Shown: positions 8,533 through 18,189 of the stretch, in pieces
Position numbering within the stretch: the stretch's first letter is position 1
Layout: each line of letters begins with the position of its first letter
Origin: Chara braunii
Taxonomy: Eukaryota; Streptophyta; Charophyceae; Charales; Characeae
NCBI GenBank assembly: GCA_003427395.1
Contig: BFEA01000880.1
Coordinates: 53,327 to 88,703 of the forward strand
Direction: 5' to 3'
Length of the DNA stretch: 35,377 nucleotides
Translations under genes and position numbers: made by a program
The notes under the pieces: generated by a model
Seen by the model: only the letters and a program-made list of their open reading frames with translations
What the model was told of the DNA's origin: nothing
The model's database searches: none

Positions 8533-9484
8533 CCGATGGCATATCCCGTACTTGCGTCATCTATTTCTGGGAACTTCGCTTCATGGTATTATCTGGAGAC
8601 TTAGAGAAGTTAAGACCATTTGGGGCCAAGGTTTGGTTACTCCTTCACGGCAATTTGCTCAGGTTACACTGTGCTTCTTTACAAATACATCTCAGCGGTA
8701 CCTAGGCATTCTAGCACCAACCACACAGTCTGATCTCAGGGTTGAGATAACCCAAGAGACACAATTCACATATGCTTTGAGCACAGACCACCTCCATCCC
8801 ACAGAAAACTCTAGATCATCAGCAACAAGACCTGTGGATACATCTACGTTCAGGTTGAGTACTCATTTGCATTCCTGCAGCAGTCCTTGCATGTTGTGCC
8901 TCGCTGTCGGATGCTATCTGATACATTTCAGCCTTATTGTTGTTCTGTTGCATCACTCGGTATCAGCTTGAGGTCATCTCTCCTCTACATGAGCTCTAGG
9001 CACCAGAGTTTCTCGGACACCCACGACCAAGTAGGTACACCTTTCCTCTTTCATGCCTTTTTCCCCAGCATTCACTATAGAGACCAAATGAGCCAGCCAG
9101 CGACAGAATGGATCGCAACAAAAATTACCTTGTCTCATTGATCTCCAAGCAATTATGGCGTGCTCGCTGAGGCGTCGCTGGTTCACCACGGACCATGGCC
9201 GGTTGAATCTTGACCATAGAACGTGTGAAGACGATCAACTTCCCTTCAGGCATCTTGTGGGGCCCAAACTTCCTTGGCATCTGCGCATTTCAAAACAGTT
9301 AAGCGACTTTAGGATTGGCCTGTATACATAGTGTACCATGTCGCTTGGTCGGCTTGGATACAGAAAAGGACACCAGCAGGACACTGCTTTCGGCTGCCTT
9401 GCATGGACAGTGCCAATGCCATCAATGGCAGTCATCACAGAAGAGGGATAGTAGGGGGTGAGGAGGATAAGGAAGGAGAAGCAG
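8533..9484. other. Unassigned intergenic sequence
   Basis: Only short open frames are present, without recognisable domains. No RNA gene, long repeat or inverted repeat was seen. Confidence 0.5.
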
Positions 9485-9527
9485 GAGGAGGAGGAGGAGG
9501 AGGAGGAGGAGGAGGAGGAAGAGGAGG
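9485..9527. repeat. GGA-rich microsatellite
   Basis: An almost uninterrupted (GGA)n run with a few GAA variants. It gives artificial polyglycine or polyglutamate translations in the three frames. Confidence 0.95.
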
Positions 9528-9658
9528 AGACTGATAGATGGCAAGGGAGCAGAACTCACAAACATACACAGACAGAGCTTATACACAAAACCACTTGCAC
9601 ACAAACGTACGCACATGGATTGACACACATGTACACAGGATATATGGGAAGCAACAGA

Positions 9659-9660
<2 letters not shown>

Positions 9661-9699
<39 letters not shown>

Positions 9700-9705
9700 C
9701 ACACA

Positions 9706-9750
<45 letters not shown>

Positions 9751-9752
9751 AA
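9661..9752. repeat. (CA)n microsatellite
   Basis: About 90 bp of nearly pure CA with sparse CG and AA interruptions. Looser CA-rich sequence flanks it on both sides (about 9555-9810). The Val/Cys and His/Thr translations across it are artefacts. Confidence 0.97.
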
Positions 9753-9810
9753 ACACCAGACAGAGTTGTTGACTAGGCACGTCAACATGCACACACATGC
9801 ATTTGCGCAC

Positions 9811-10549
9811 AGACACCCACCCACTCTCTGTCTTCCTTTCTTCTATCCATTCTTCCTTTCTGGGTGTCTGAGTGAGCACCTCTCAAGAGTGGCTAATAGT
9901 CAATGTTGGTCTCTCTGGAGTGCCTGCAACACGGCTTGGCACTCTGTTGAGGTTGTATGCGGGTGCATGTTCCATGGGTGATGACAGACGTTCGTCATAG
10001 TAGCCTCCTTGCTCTGAAGGTGGTGAGAACCAACACTCTGCAGGGTTTTGCTTGTGGTGTGAGCAGGTGATGCACTGCCTTGGCCTGTGTTGAATGTATA
10101 GACTGACTAATATCCACACATGCCTGCAGCAGTGTCACCACACAGGACGCAGACAACGTGACTTCACTTTGGAATCGACAACATTCTCTGAAAATGTGGA
10201 TGACCTTCAGGTTAGTTTCCTTTTCATTTTGCCAAAGGATCCTCGTGCGGAGGCTCACAAAGTGTTTGCTGTGGGTCTGATTCGAGCAGGCTGCTGATGC
10301 CAATGCAAGGAAAGTGAGCAATAGCGAGATGACTATGTCCAGAATGCACAATCACATTGAAGGCCAGATAGCATCACAGTGTCCAGAAAGCAGAAATGCA
10401 CCAATATAACACCAATGAAGAATCGTAACACTGAAAACCAATGTCGATGAGAGCTTGCTCTCGCCACCACCAACATCAGTGTCCAGGCCCTATCTCCCTA
10501 CTTGACGCTCGGCGCCCAGCCTACTTCCTACACAGCTACAGTCTGCCTA
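9811..10549. other. Unassigned sequence left of element 2
   Basis: No domain-bearing frame or RNA gene was recognised. The last 50 bp (10,500-10,549), rich in CTAC and TTCCTAC, loosely resemble 27,350-27,400, hinting at a shared degenerate repeat. Confidence 0.4.
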
Positions 10550-11226
10550 CTAATTGACAATGCAACTGTTGACGTCAGCAGCATACGCCCAATGCAGACC
10601 ATCGCCAATACCAGGTATGTGCCCTCACATCATCATCATCATCATCCTTCTCTCTCTCCCTCTGTCTTACTCCCACATCTTCCCTCTTGTACACCCGAAT
10701 ACCATCCCTGCACCTCACTGTGCAACCAAGCCCTCAGCCAGCTATGGAGGCTGGGCTATGGCGCTGCCCTCAGCAGCGCCCTGCTTCCACATATGACCGC
10801 ACGTGCGCAGCACTTTGCTCCGGCGCTAGCAGTCAGCACGCGAGCAGAAACTCCAGCAGCGCTGCCGCCAGCCAGCAAGTGCCTGAATGAGGCTCCAGTC
10901 CTATATGGAAAGAGTCTGCCTGCCTTCGCAGCCTGGCTGGCCCGGGCCTCAGGCCAGAAGTTTCTGGTAGGCCCCAGGATGCTGCGCCTCTGTTGCAGCG
11001 ACTGGGCCTCATTTGGTTGGGCCTCCCAACTCTGTATATGAGCCTGCGATTCTCGCTGCTCAGCCTGTGTTTCCGTCAACCAACTGGCACGACGAAACTG
11101 CCTGGACCCCGAATACGAAATTGACAGCTTAGGGCCTCTCGTGATTTATGAGGCCCGCCTTCACTTAGGGCGGGCACATCTGCAGTCAAGGGTCCCTCAG
11201 GCCTGCTGAGAACCCACATCCTCGCA
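10550..11226 (-). repeat. 3' LTR of element 2
   Basis: It matches 18,190-18,949 along its whole length. The plus strand begins CTAATTGACAATGCAACTG and ends …ATCCTCGCA, so the sense LTR starts TGCGAGGATG. It contains (CAT)6 at 10,628-10,645 and a TATAT core at 10,902-10,906. Compared with the right LTR it lacks about 19, 13 and 50 bp. The 50-bp gap is flanked by TCTCG microhomology. The 3' LTR is placed by the adjoining polypurine tract. Confidence 0.85.
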
Positions 11227-11356
11227 TTCCCTCCTCCTTTTCTTCAATAGTCCTCTGAGAAGTCTCTAATCTGCAGGCATCTTCCCCATCCTCGCATTCC
11301 CTCCTCCTTTTCTTCAATAGTCTTCTGAGAAGTCTCTAATCTGCAGGCATCTTCCC
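11217..11356. repeat. 70-bp tandem duplication of the polypurine tract/LTR junction
   Basis: Units 11,217-11,286 and 11,287-11,356 are nearly identical (one C/T difference seen in the TCCTCTGAG/TCTTCTGAG part). Each has CATCCTCGCA, the complement of the LTR tip, followed by the polypurine complement and CTCTAATCTGCAGGCATC. The left unit is contiguous with the LTR. The right unit is a displaced second junction. Confidence 0.9.
11227..11245 (-). promoter_or_regulatory. Polypurine tract of element 2
   Basis: The minus strand reads GAAGAAAAGGAGGAGGGAA immediately before the LTR start TGCGAGG. This purine run is where plus-strand DNA synthesis would be primed. A second identical tract lies 70 bp away because of a tandem duplication. 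Confidence 0.85.
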
Positions 11357-11640
11357 CTTAAGTTCTGTTTCATAGCCTGCAATAACTTGAGGTGCTGTTT
11401 GCATGAGTTCTTCTCTGGTGAACCACTGATCTTCCTTGGGATCCAGATGACGTCTGAATCTCACACGATATTGCATTCTTGGCTTAGGAGGGCGGCCTCT
11501 GCCCGGCGGTTTAGGCATTGGCATTACTCGATGCTCTACGATTCCGTCGATGTCGACTTCGCCATCCTTGGTTGGGAGCAGCATTGACCGTCTGGGAGGA
11601 AACTGTGTAGTCTCTGCGACTTACCCAGACCCTGTCCCCT
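11336..11640 (-). pseudogene. Chromodomain and truncated integrase C-terminus (element 2)
   Basis: The frame ending at 11,336 encodes VDIDGIVEHRV, a Pro/Arg-rich insertion (PKPPGRGRPPKPR), then YRVRFRRHLDPKEDQWFTRE and ELMQTAPQVIAGYETELKGK. The strand order and the W in DQWFTREEL fit a chromodomain. Upstream in another frame is NKHRRPSNFQVGDRVWVSRR, the start of the integrase C-terminal domain. The GPY module that should lie between them (present in element 1 as YFGPWEVLK…FHASKL) is absent, so about 60 residues appear deleted. Confidence 0.82.
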
Positions 11641-12037
11641 ACCTGAAAGTTAGAAGGCCGTCTGTGTTTGTTCTCAGATGCAATCATAGCATCTTGAGAT
11701 TTCCTCATGTGCTCAACCACCTGCTGCAACATCTGTTCGTATTTGACAGCAAATTCTACGCTACTGGGTGCTGCAGTGGCCTGTTTCTCAGGTTGGGAGT
11801 CATGCTGGTAGCGCTATGTACAGTGTTATTGTACAGGCTGGCGACGAGGGGCAGTTTCTCGTCCGAATCATCCTGGCTTGGCTTGATGTAGTGCCTTAGT
11901 AAATGCTGCACTACTCTGTTCATCTGTTCCGCCTGTCCATTGGACTCAGGGTGATTCCCTGATGTCATTTGCAGTCTGGTTCCCATCTGTTGGGCAGTGT
12001 TCTGCCACAGTTCGCTAGTAAAGCGAACATCCATGAA
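11641..12037 (-). pseudogene. Integrase core, second half (element 2)
   Basis: DVRFTSELWQNTAQQMGTRL, then SGNHPESNGQAEQMNRVV with the catalytic Glu, and LPLVASLYNNTVHSATSMTP. The frame then changes near 11,790 to VEFAVKYEQMLQQVVEHMRK and the HRRP linker. The first half of the core, between VIVDHFSK and DVRFTS, is missing and replaced by the rearranged block at 12,038-12,203. Confidence 0.85.
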
Positions 12038-12203
12038 AAGCGGTCTACTATAACAAAGATGTGCCTTCTCTAAGTATACAAGACATGCAGTTTCTAAGTG
12101 TTATGCCTGTTTCTAAGTATACAAGACATGCAGTTTCAGGCATAGCGACTAGTCTTGTATGCTTAGAAAAGTGGTCTACTATAACAAAGATGTGCCTTTT
12201 CCC
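12038..12203. repeat. Local rearrangement in integrase: nested direct and inverted repeats
   Basis: GGTCTACTATAACAAAGATG… occurs at 12,043-12,068 and again at 12,174-12,199 (26 bp). Between them TCTAAGTATACAAGACATGC… occurs exactly twice (12,070-12,095 and 12,113-12,138), and an inverted partial copy TAGTCTTGTATGCTTAGA lies at about 12,151-12,168. The block replaces the integrase part that should hold the second catalytic Asp. The pattern suggests repeated template switching. Confidence 0.88.
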
Positions 12204-13373
12204 ATACCTGCTGGTCACAAGAGTATCCATGAAGTCCATGGACACACTCTGACCAGGACCTTCAGGAATCGGCAAGGGCTTGATGAGCCCAAGCGGAGCT
12301 TGAGTCCTGGGTTTGTCCCATTGACAAACCTGGCAGGTTTCGACATACTTCTTGGCATCTTCCATCATAGAAGGCCACCAGAATTTCTGTACCAAGTTAG
12401 CTGACGTTTTCCTATAACCGAAATGGCCAGTTCCATCATGACACTCACCTAAAAATAAACTATGCAAAGACTCTCTATTAGGAACACACAACCTTTTATT
12501 CCCTGCCTTCTCAAGAAACAGCAAGTCGTCTACCATCGTAAATTCATCCGAAGTCACTTTGTCCTTCGCTTGGAATTTATGGATGATCTCAGACATAACT
12601 GGATCTTGCTGATAGGCTTCCACCAATGATCGAGTTAGATCGTTAGATATGCCAAACTTGGTGACTATCGCGCCCAGATAATCTGCTTGACGAGATAGTG
12701 TATCAGCCACTTTGTTGTACTCTCCCTTAATTGGATCAAGTTGATAGTCATACATGTCTATCACTTGAATCCAGTGCTTGAGTGCGTCAGAGAGTACAGG
12801 CTGTCTCTTGATCCAGCGCAAGGTCTCATGATCAGATCTCAAGTAGAAAAATTCACCTAAGAGGTAGTGTCTCCACTGGACCAGCGCTTTGTAGAGGGCA
12901 TAGAGCTCACGCTCATATGTGGACTTTGCTAGCTTTTGTGACATCTTCTTACTCATGTACTCGATAGGTCTCAACTTTGGCCTCTCCTTTTGCGCAAGGA
13001 CCGCGCCTATGCCATATTGGCTGGCGTCTGTGGTCACGACAAATGGCTTATAAGGATCCGAAAGTTTAAGAACTTCGTAGTATGTTAGAGCATACTTCAG
13101 TTTCCTGAAGCTTGCTTCACACTCTTCAGTCCACTCCCAAGGCGTGTCAAGTCGAGCTAGATCAATTAATGGGGAAGCTATAGTACTATAGTTTTTAACA
13201 AACAGACGATAGCAGCCCGTCATCCCCAAAACTGATCGGACCTTAGTAACAGTCTGAGGTCTGGGCCAGTCCCATATGCTGGCCACTTTGGCATCGTCCG
13301 GCCTCAACCCATCTGCGGAGATTTCATGACCCAAGTACAAGATTTTGGTGCGATCGAACTCGCATTTTTCCAA
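12048..13373 (-). pseudogene. RT connection, RNase H, HHCC and start of integrase core (element 2)
   Basis: One long frame. It begins CEFDRTKILYLGHEISADGL (RT thumb end). RNase H follows, with VTTDASQYGIGAVLAQ, STYERELYALYKALVQW and LRSDHETLRWI, then the linker KVADTLSRQADYLGAIV. The HHCC domain is intact: GECHDGTGHFGYRKTS with CQVCQWDKP. The integrase start SVSMDFMDTLV carries the first catalytic Asp and VIVDHFSKHTRL. The last 25 or so residues (ACLVYLETGITLRNC on) come from the rearranged repeat and are not integrase. Confidence 0.9.
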
Positions 13374-13391
13374 GTTTACCTTGTACTGGTG

Positions 13392-13842
13392 CTATCTTAG
13401 GAGACCTAGAACTATTTTTAAGTGCTCAGCGTGCTCCTCTACAACCTTGCTAAAGATAAGAATATCGTTGAGGTACACGACGATAAACTTGTCTGAGTAC
13501 TCATGAAAAATCCTGTTCATTGCGTACTGGAATGTTGTAGGTGCATTGCATAGGCCAAAGGGCATCACCACAAACTCGTACAGACCGTACCTGAAAGGCA
13601 GTTTTGTGCTGGTCCTCAAGTCTAATGGCAATTTGATGGTATCTGAACTTCATATCAATCTTTGTGAAGTACCGGCATCCCTGCACTCTATCCAATAGGT
13701 CGTCGATGGGGGGTAGGGGCTCCTCGTTCTTAACGGTGATGGCTTTGAGGCCCCTATAGTCAATGCACATCCTCAGTGTACCTCCCTTCTTAGGGAGAAA
13801 AAAAACTGGCGCACCATAAGGGGAGGTACTAGGCCGAATCAA
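13392..13842 (-). pseudogene. Reverse transcriptase palm (element 2), motif C mutated
   Basis: Two overlapping frames together carry [50 protein letters not shown] (motif A Asp present), then after a shift [20 protein letters not shown] and [14 protein letters not shown]. Motif C is YLND instead of YLDD, so the first Asp of the catalytic pair is Asn. An in-frame stop also precedes GLIRPS near 13,846. Confidence 0.88.
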
Positions 13843-14228
13843 TCCCTATTCTGTGAGCTCCTTGAGCTGGCGGCGGAGCTCGTCCAACTCCGCAAGAGAC
13901 ATCCTATATATTCGTCCTCTAGGCACCTAACTACCTGGGACAACCTCTATTGCATGGACAACCTCCCTTTCCACCACGCCTGTGGGCTCCTCAAAAAGGT
14001 CGGAATATTGCGCGACGACTGATTCTATCTCTGGGGGTGTTTTTACGGCCTCCCCTTTTCTAGAGACAAAGACTAGATACATGCCCTCCTCACGATTCTG
14101 CTTATAGTAGTTATAGAAAGAGGAGGCACACATGCAGCCGTAGTTTTCCACTAGACTGCTAGCTTTAAACTCTTGCAGTCTAACGGTCCTATCGTTGAGT
14201 GTATCAACACCTTCCTATCCCAATCAAA
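13843..14228 (-). pseudogene. Protease-RT linker and RT N-terminus (element 2)
   Basis: The frame at 13,927-14,151 reads ENYGCMCASSFYNYYKQNRE, PPEIESVVAQYSDLFEEPTG and VVEREVVHAIEVVPGS, the conserved lead into RT. It ends at a TAG (13,927-13,929). The same frame continues as PRGRIYRMSLAELDELRRQL up to a second stop before GLIRPS. Both stops replace sense codons expected from element 1 (…[14 protein letters not shown]). Confidence 0.8.
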
Positions 14229-14792
14229 CTAAGACTGAGTGACCTCGAGGTAGTACATGCCTAGTAACATATCAAAGGGCAGTTTGTCGCTAACAAGGAA
14301 TGAGATTTTGTGTCTCATTTCCCCTCCTCCATCAGAGAAGGAACAGACTACGTCCTTGACATAGTCTTTTACTACCATTTGGTGCTTGTTGGCTAGCGTA
14401 GAAGCTACAGTTCTGCTAAGCCGCAACACTTGGTCCCCTAAGCGCAGTCTATCCACACAAGCACGGCCGATGAAATTCCGCGTAGAGCCTACATCTGCGA
14501 AGGCACCCACTTTTCGGCCACCTACATTGACTTCTACCACGAAATGTTCACCCTTAGGACCTCTACTAATCATCGTCCAAGAGTCTTTGGGTTCCTTCCC
14601 TGACCACTCAGACTGTAAGTCTTCTAAGGACTCAGACACATCTCTCGAACAGAGCGTCGGTGGGTCTGAATGTGTCTGCGGAGCGATGTTTGGGTCACTA
14701 GCCTTGGCCAACGCCTCAAGTGGGGAAGGCAACGGTACCACTTCAGCACGAGTAAGAGCGGCTAACACTCCTACCGAGCCGAGGTGTTTCCC
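14229..14792 (-). pseudogene. Pol N-terminus with aspartic protease (element 2)
   Basis: Entered by -1 frameshift at 14,786-14,792 (GKHLGSVGVLAALTRAEVV), this frame runs through an acidic spacer into the protease: FVVEVNVGGRKVGAFADVGS, TRNFIGRACVDRLRLG and the second block LPFDMLLGMYYLEVTQ. The active-site triad is D-V-G. Element 1 has D-P-G and retroviruses D-T/S-G, so activity is doubtful. GMYY also replaces the usual GMDW/GMPW. The frame stops at 14,229. Confidence 0.82.
14752..14792 (-). promoter_or_regulatory. Candidate -1 ribosomal frameshift signal at gag-pol junction (element 2)
   Basis: Minus-strand heptamer G GGA AAC (14,792-14,786) is in X XXY YYZ phase with gag (…SQGN). An 11-nt spacer leads to GTAGGAG (14,774-14,768), a 9-nt loop and CTCTTAC (14,758-14,752). 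These pair over 7 bp with one G-U. Gag's TAG stop (14,773-14,771) is in the 5' arm. GGGAAAC is a proven slippery site in some retroviruses. A competing CGGCT/AGCCG 5-bp stem starts 4 nt after the heptamer. Confidence 0.72.
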
Positions 14793-15865
14793 TGCGAAGT
14801 GCTTGCAGAAGCACTGCCAGGGTTCGACGATAAGCCCACTACCGTTGGAGCGGCTACCCTCGTAGCGACCTTCTTGCCTCGGCAAGTCCTCGACGTGTGG
14901 CAATAGTTGCCACAATTCATGCAAGTGCCCCTGGCAACTCGTTCCTTCCACACCTCGTAATCTAAACCAAGGTTTACCCATGCGAGTGTTCCTTGGTCGC
15001 CCTGACCCGTAAACCGACCTACCTTCTTCTTCCCGGTCACCCTAGCCTTTTCCTTTATAGGAGCCACAACTCCCCCATCAAAAGTCTCGCTGGCCCCATC
15101 ATGCTCTGTCTCGTCCCCATAGTCTGGGAAGTCGTCAATTTTTGTCGCTTGACCATCATGGTCGACGAACATAAGTCGACCTTTCTTTTTCCAGTAGTGG
15201 GGAAGTCTCTTCCTCCTACCATCTCCCTGACTCTGATGCGCGGACCCAAGCTTTGCCTCTATATCTAAGGCTTTCTTGCTAAAAGAGGCGAAGTTATGTT
15301 GGTAGACGTAGGCCTCATCCACCAGCTTAGTCCTAACCTCTGAAGGCAGACATCTCAAGTAATTCGTGAGGAGTACCTGCTGGTCGTAGCGCACCCAAGG
15401 TACCACGAGCAGACGTTTTACGGTGCCTGTGATCTCACAAACATTCTTGTACCTTTTGGCACAAAGATTGTTAATCGCGTCGGTGGCCTTCTCTGCCCCT
15501 TGAGGGTCATGCCACCTATTATACACAGATCGTACGAAGTCTTCCAATGTCTGGGCTAAGGCCCAGGCATCGAAATTTTGACCGTAGCCCTGTTGTTGTA
15601 CTAACTCATTCAACCAACGCGTTGTCGATCCCTCTAAAAAGGAAGCAGCAACTATGACTTTCTGCTCTGGCCTGGTGAGCTTGTGCCTCACATAGGTAGG
15701 CACAATCCTCATGCAGGTATCCAAGTCCTTATCCTTCTTCATGTTGCCAGAGAAGGGCTTAGGACTCAGCAAGGGTATCGTGGGCATCCACTGCATAGGC
15801 TGGATCTGTCCAGGTGATTGCTGCAATGGCTGCATAGCCACTGAGACAGGAAGTTGCACGCTCAC
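14771..15865 (-). pseudogene. Gag capsid and nucleocapsid (element 2)
   Basis: An open frame of 364 codons includes the capsid signature PKPFSGNMKKDKDLDTCMRI, AASFLEGSTTRWLNEL, YNRWHDPQGAEKATDAINNL and LTNYLRCLPSEVRTKLV. A basic region and the zinc knuckle CMNCGNYCHTSRTC (CX2CX4HX4C) follow. It ends at the TAG inside the frameshift hairpin. The Met at 15,865 is probably not the true start. The same frame continues upstream past a TAG near 15,890 into the gag N-terminal region. Confidence 0.85.
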
Positions 15866-15943
15866 CTGGGCCTGTCCTGACTATGGGACTGTAGTTACCA
15901 CCGTCGTGGATGGTACAATAGAAGCTCTAAGGACCGGACCGCT

Positions 15944-16832
15944 AACTACTGGTAATCCGCCTGAGAGAGGCATGCCATACATAATCGAGACGGTTTGCCC
16001 TATTGGCGATACCGTCACTGAAGGCCCTGCAACCAAAGGGGGAACTACAAAAAACTAGGGCTGCCTCATGACTGGGTGGGGCCCCTGAAGTGCAGCCAGA
16101 ATTCGTTTCTGGCGTGCCACTAGTTCAGCCAACAATTCCTGTTGAACTACCTGTGTTTCTGCCACACAAAGTAGCTGGTTGCGCGGCGACCGATCGACAA
16201 GATTTAAGATAGCATCATCTAGTGCTTCTAGTCCTCTTAGGTCCTACAACCTAGTGCCTAATCTGACTTCTGTCAATCTAGCCCTTTCTCTTCTCTCTTC
16301 TACTTCTCTCAATTGCCGCTGCAACTCATCATGAAGAGCTTTTGTTTGGAGGATCTCATAATCCTCCGGAGTGAGCGGGGGCTGCTGGCTGACTTGCATG
16401 CCAACAGTCTGACTTATGGAGCCTTGAGTACTCTGACTGATTCCTAACTACTGGTTGTCCACCTGAGAGAGGCATGCCATACATAGCCGAGAAGGTTTGC
16501 CCTATTGGCGACAGGGTCACTGAAGGCCCTGCAACCAAAGGGGGAACTACAAAAAACTGGGGCTGCCTCATGACTGGGTGAGGCCCCTGAAGTGCAGCCA
16601 GAATTTGTTTCTGGCGTGCCACTAGTTCAGCCAACAATTCCTGTCCTAATCTGACTTTTGTCAATCAAGCCCTTTCTCTTCTCTCTTCTACTTCTCTCAG
16701 TTGCCGCTGCAACTCATCATGAAGAGCTTTTGTTTGGAGGATCTCATAATCCTCCGGAGTGAGCGGGGGCTGCTGGCTGCCTTGCATGCCAACAGTCTGA
16801 CTTATGGAGCCTCGAGTACTCTGACTGATTCG
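15944..16832 (-). repeat. Tandem duplication within gag N-terminal region (element 2)
   Basis: Copy 1 is about 15,944-16,442 and copy 2 about 16,446-16,832. Both run from CTACTGG…CCTGAGAGAGGCATGC through GGGGGAACTACAAAAAACT, the Gln/Glu-rich coding part and TCATAATCCTCCGGAGTGAG to CTCTGACTGATTC. The offset is 502 bp at the left and 388 bp at the right because copy 2 lacks 114 bp. Scattered substitutions and a premature stop in copy 1 show both have aged since duplication. Confidence 0.88.
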
Positions 16833-17096
16833 TGACGAAGAGGCCTGTGAAGAGGCTTGTGACATGCTAGAGGAGGTAGCCATGGTCACACATGTGCTAG
16901 CTATGCTCCTAGTGCTGGCGCTGGTCTCAACGTCCCTTGTCCTCCGTAATGTCGCCCTCTCCCTAGCTTCTCGCCGCAGCCTCCTTTCCTCTCCTGGACC
17001 TATCTCTAGGAAGGTCAAAGGTCGACTTAGAGCAGTTCTGCGAGTAACCCTAAGATCTTCCACTAACTCCTCCTCACTACTAACAACTTCACTCAT
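16356..17096 (-). pseudogene. Gag N-terminal region (element 2)
   Basis: Starting at 17,096: MSEVVSSEEELVEDLRVTRR, a Ser/Thr-rich middle and PPLTPEDYEILQTKALHDEL with QRQLREVEERRERA, a helical Gln/Glu-rich segment. It stops at 16,665, then in a second frame reads KVRLGQELLAELVARQKQIL and a Pro-rich stretch. The region is helical and charged like the N-terminal part of element 1 gag, without sequence identity. The following ~500 bp repeat the same sequence. Confidence 0.65.
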
Positions 17097-18189
17097 GAGC
17101 TACAGTGGAGTGTGATCTAAACTAGAATCCACACTCTACCTTAGTGTGACACCCAACCGAGTAAGAATAATCAATGATTCTCAATCAGACTGGAGAAAAT
17201 AGTCAAGCGCTAACCAATAACCAGTGTCAGATCCTACAGGCGACACTTTTTCTATTTTTAGATTATTCTAAAACAGTTTGCATGCAGCATAGGATAAAAC
17301 TAGACTATCTGCAGCTGTCTATTAGTTGTCAGTCAAGTCCATAACAACTAAATAATACCAAATAAAAACAATCTATTTGTTGAGATGCATGCTGGAAGTT
17401 TGCCTAATTAATGTCTCAGCGAACAGTTACCGGAATCCAACCCTCCCCATGTATCCCTCTTGAGTAGTCACTTTGTGTCAACGTCCTAAGCATCTGGTTG
17501 AGCAGCGTGTCTGAAGGTGTGCAATCCGGCCCACCCCTGTGCCCCAAGTCTACGCCAAACCTGCCAGCCCCTGCACCTTATTTATCCTCGCATGCAACGA
17601 GCCTTACACCCGGTTTGATCTGGCTGATCAAGACGCAGTTTAAGGACAGCCCCCAAGGTCCTCAGGTATTATTTAACGTCGCAGACAGGACGACGATCAC
17701 AGCCAGAGTCGACACCGAGTCCCCGCCAGAAATATTTAAATATGGCATGGTACGCGTTTGTTCAAAGGGATGGCATGCCCTGCATGACCTCTATTGCCCA
17801 GCAGCAGAACCAAGGACTTGCAGCAAAGCATGTGTGTACTAGTCCCAGCGGGTTGGCATGGTGACCGTGACCCGAGTGCTTCGTCCAGGGCCCTTCAGAG
17901 GCATCGCCCGTCTCCCACCAGCTTGCTTCCCTGGAAGAATGTCGTCTCTCAAGGTTGAGCGCTCACGACACCTCACATTGAGAGGACTCTCAAGACAAAA
18001 CTCACTTCCTCACAGTAAGAAGCAATGGTGAGGGTAGATAAGGAAGAGAGCAACGTACCTCATAATGCTGCCCCCAACCACAAATTTCTCACCAGCAACC
18101 TGATGTGCATTCATGATGACCGGTCTTTGCCTCGGCACAACCAACAGCAGAATGCAGTTCCACCTCGGCTTAAATGCCACATCAGCGAG
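17097..18189 (-). other. Leader of element 2 between gag and 5' LTR
   Basis: About 1.1 kb without recognised coding. Length is similar to the leader of element 1. Next to the LTR the sense sequence is ATTAGCTCGCTGATGTGGCA, which does not match a common tRNA 3' end, so the primer binding site is lost or unconventional. The only notable open frame (17,498-17,842 +) has no known domain. Confidence 0.5.

Noticed and set aside
9422-9981. Proteins rich in Val-Cys, His-Thr or Gly
   Set aside because: They are translations of CA and GGA microsatellites in several frames on both strands.
10502-11041. A 179-codon plus-strand protein with His run
   Set aside because: It lies entirely within an LTR whose second copy has shifted frames. 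The His run is the (CAT)6 microsatellite.
14752-14785. A classical H-type pseudoknot in element 2 using the CGGCT/AGCCG stem plus GUAGGAG/CUCUUAC
   Set aside because: The third loop would have zero nucleotides, which is sterically doubtful. The simple hairpin shared with element 1 is preferred.
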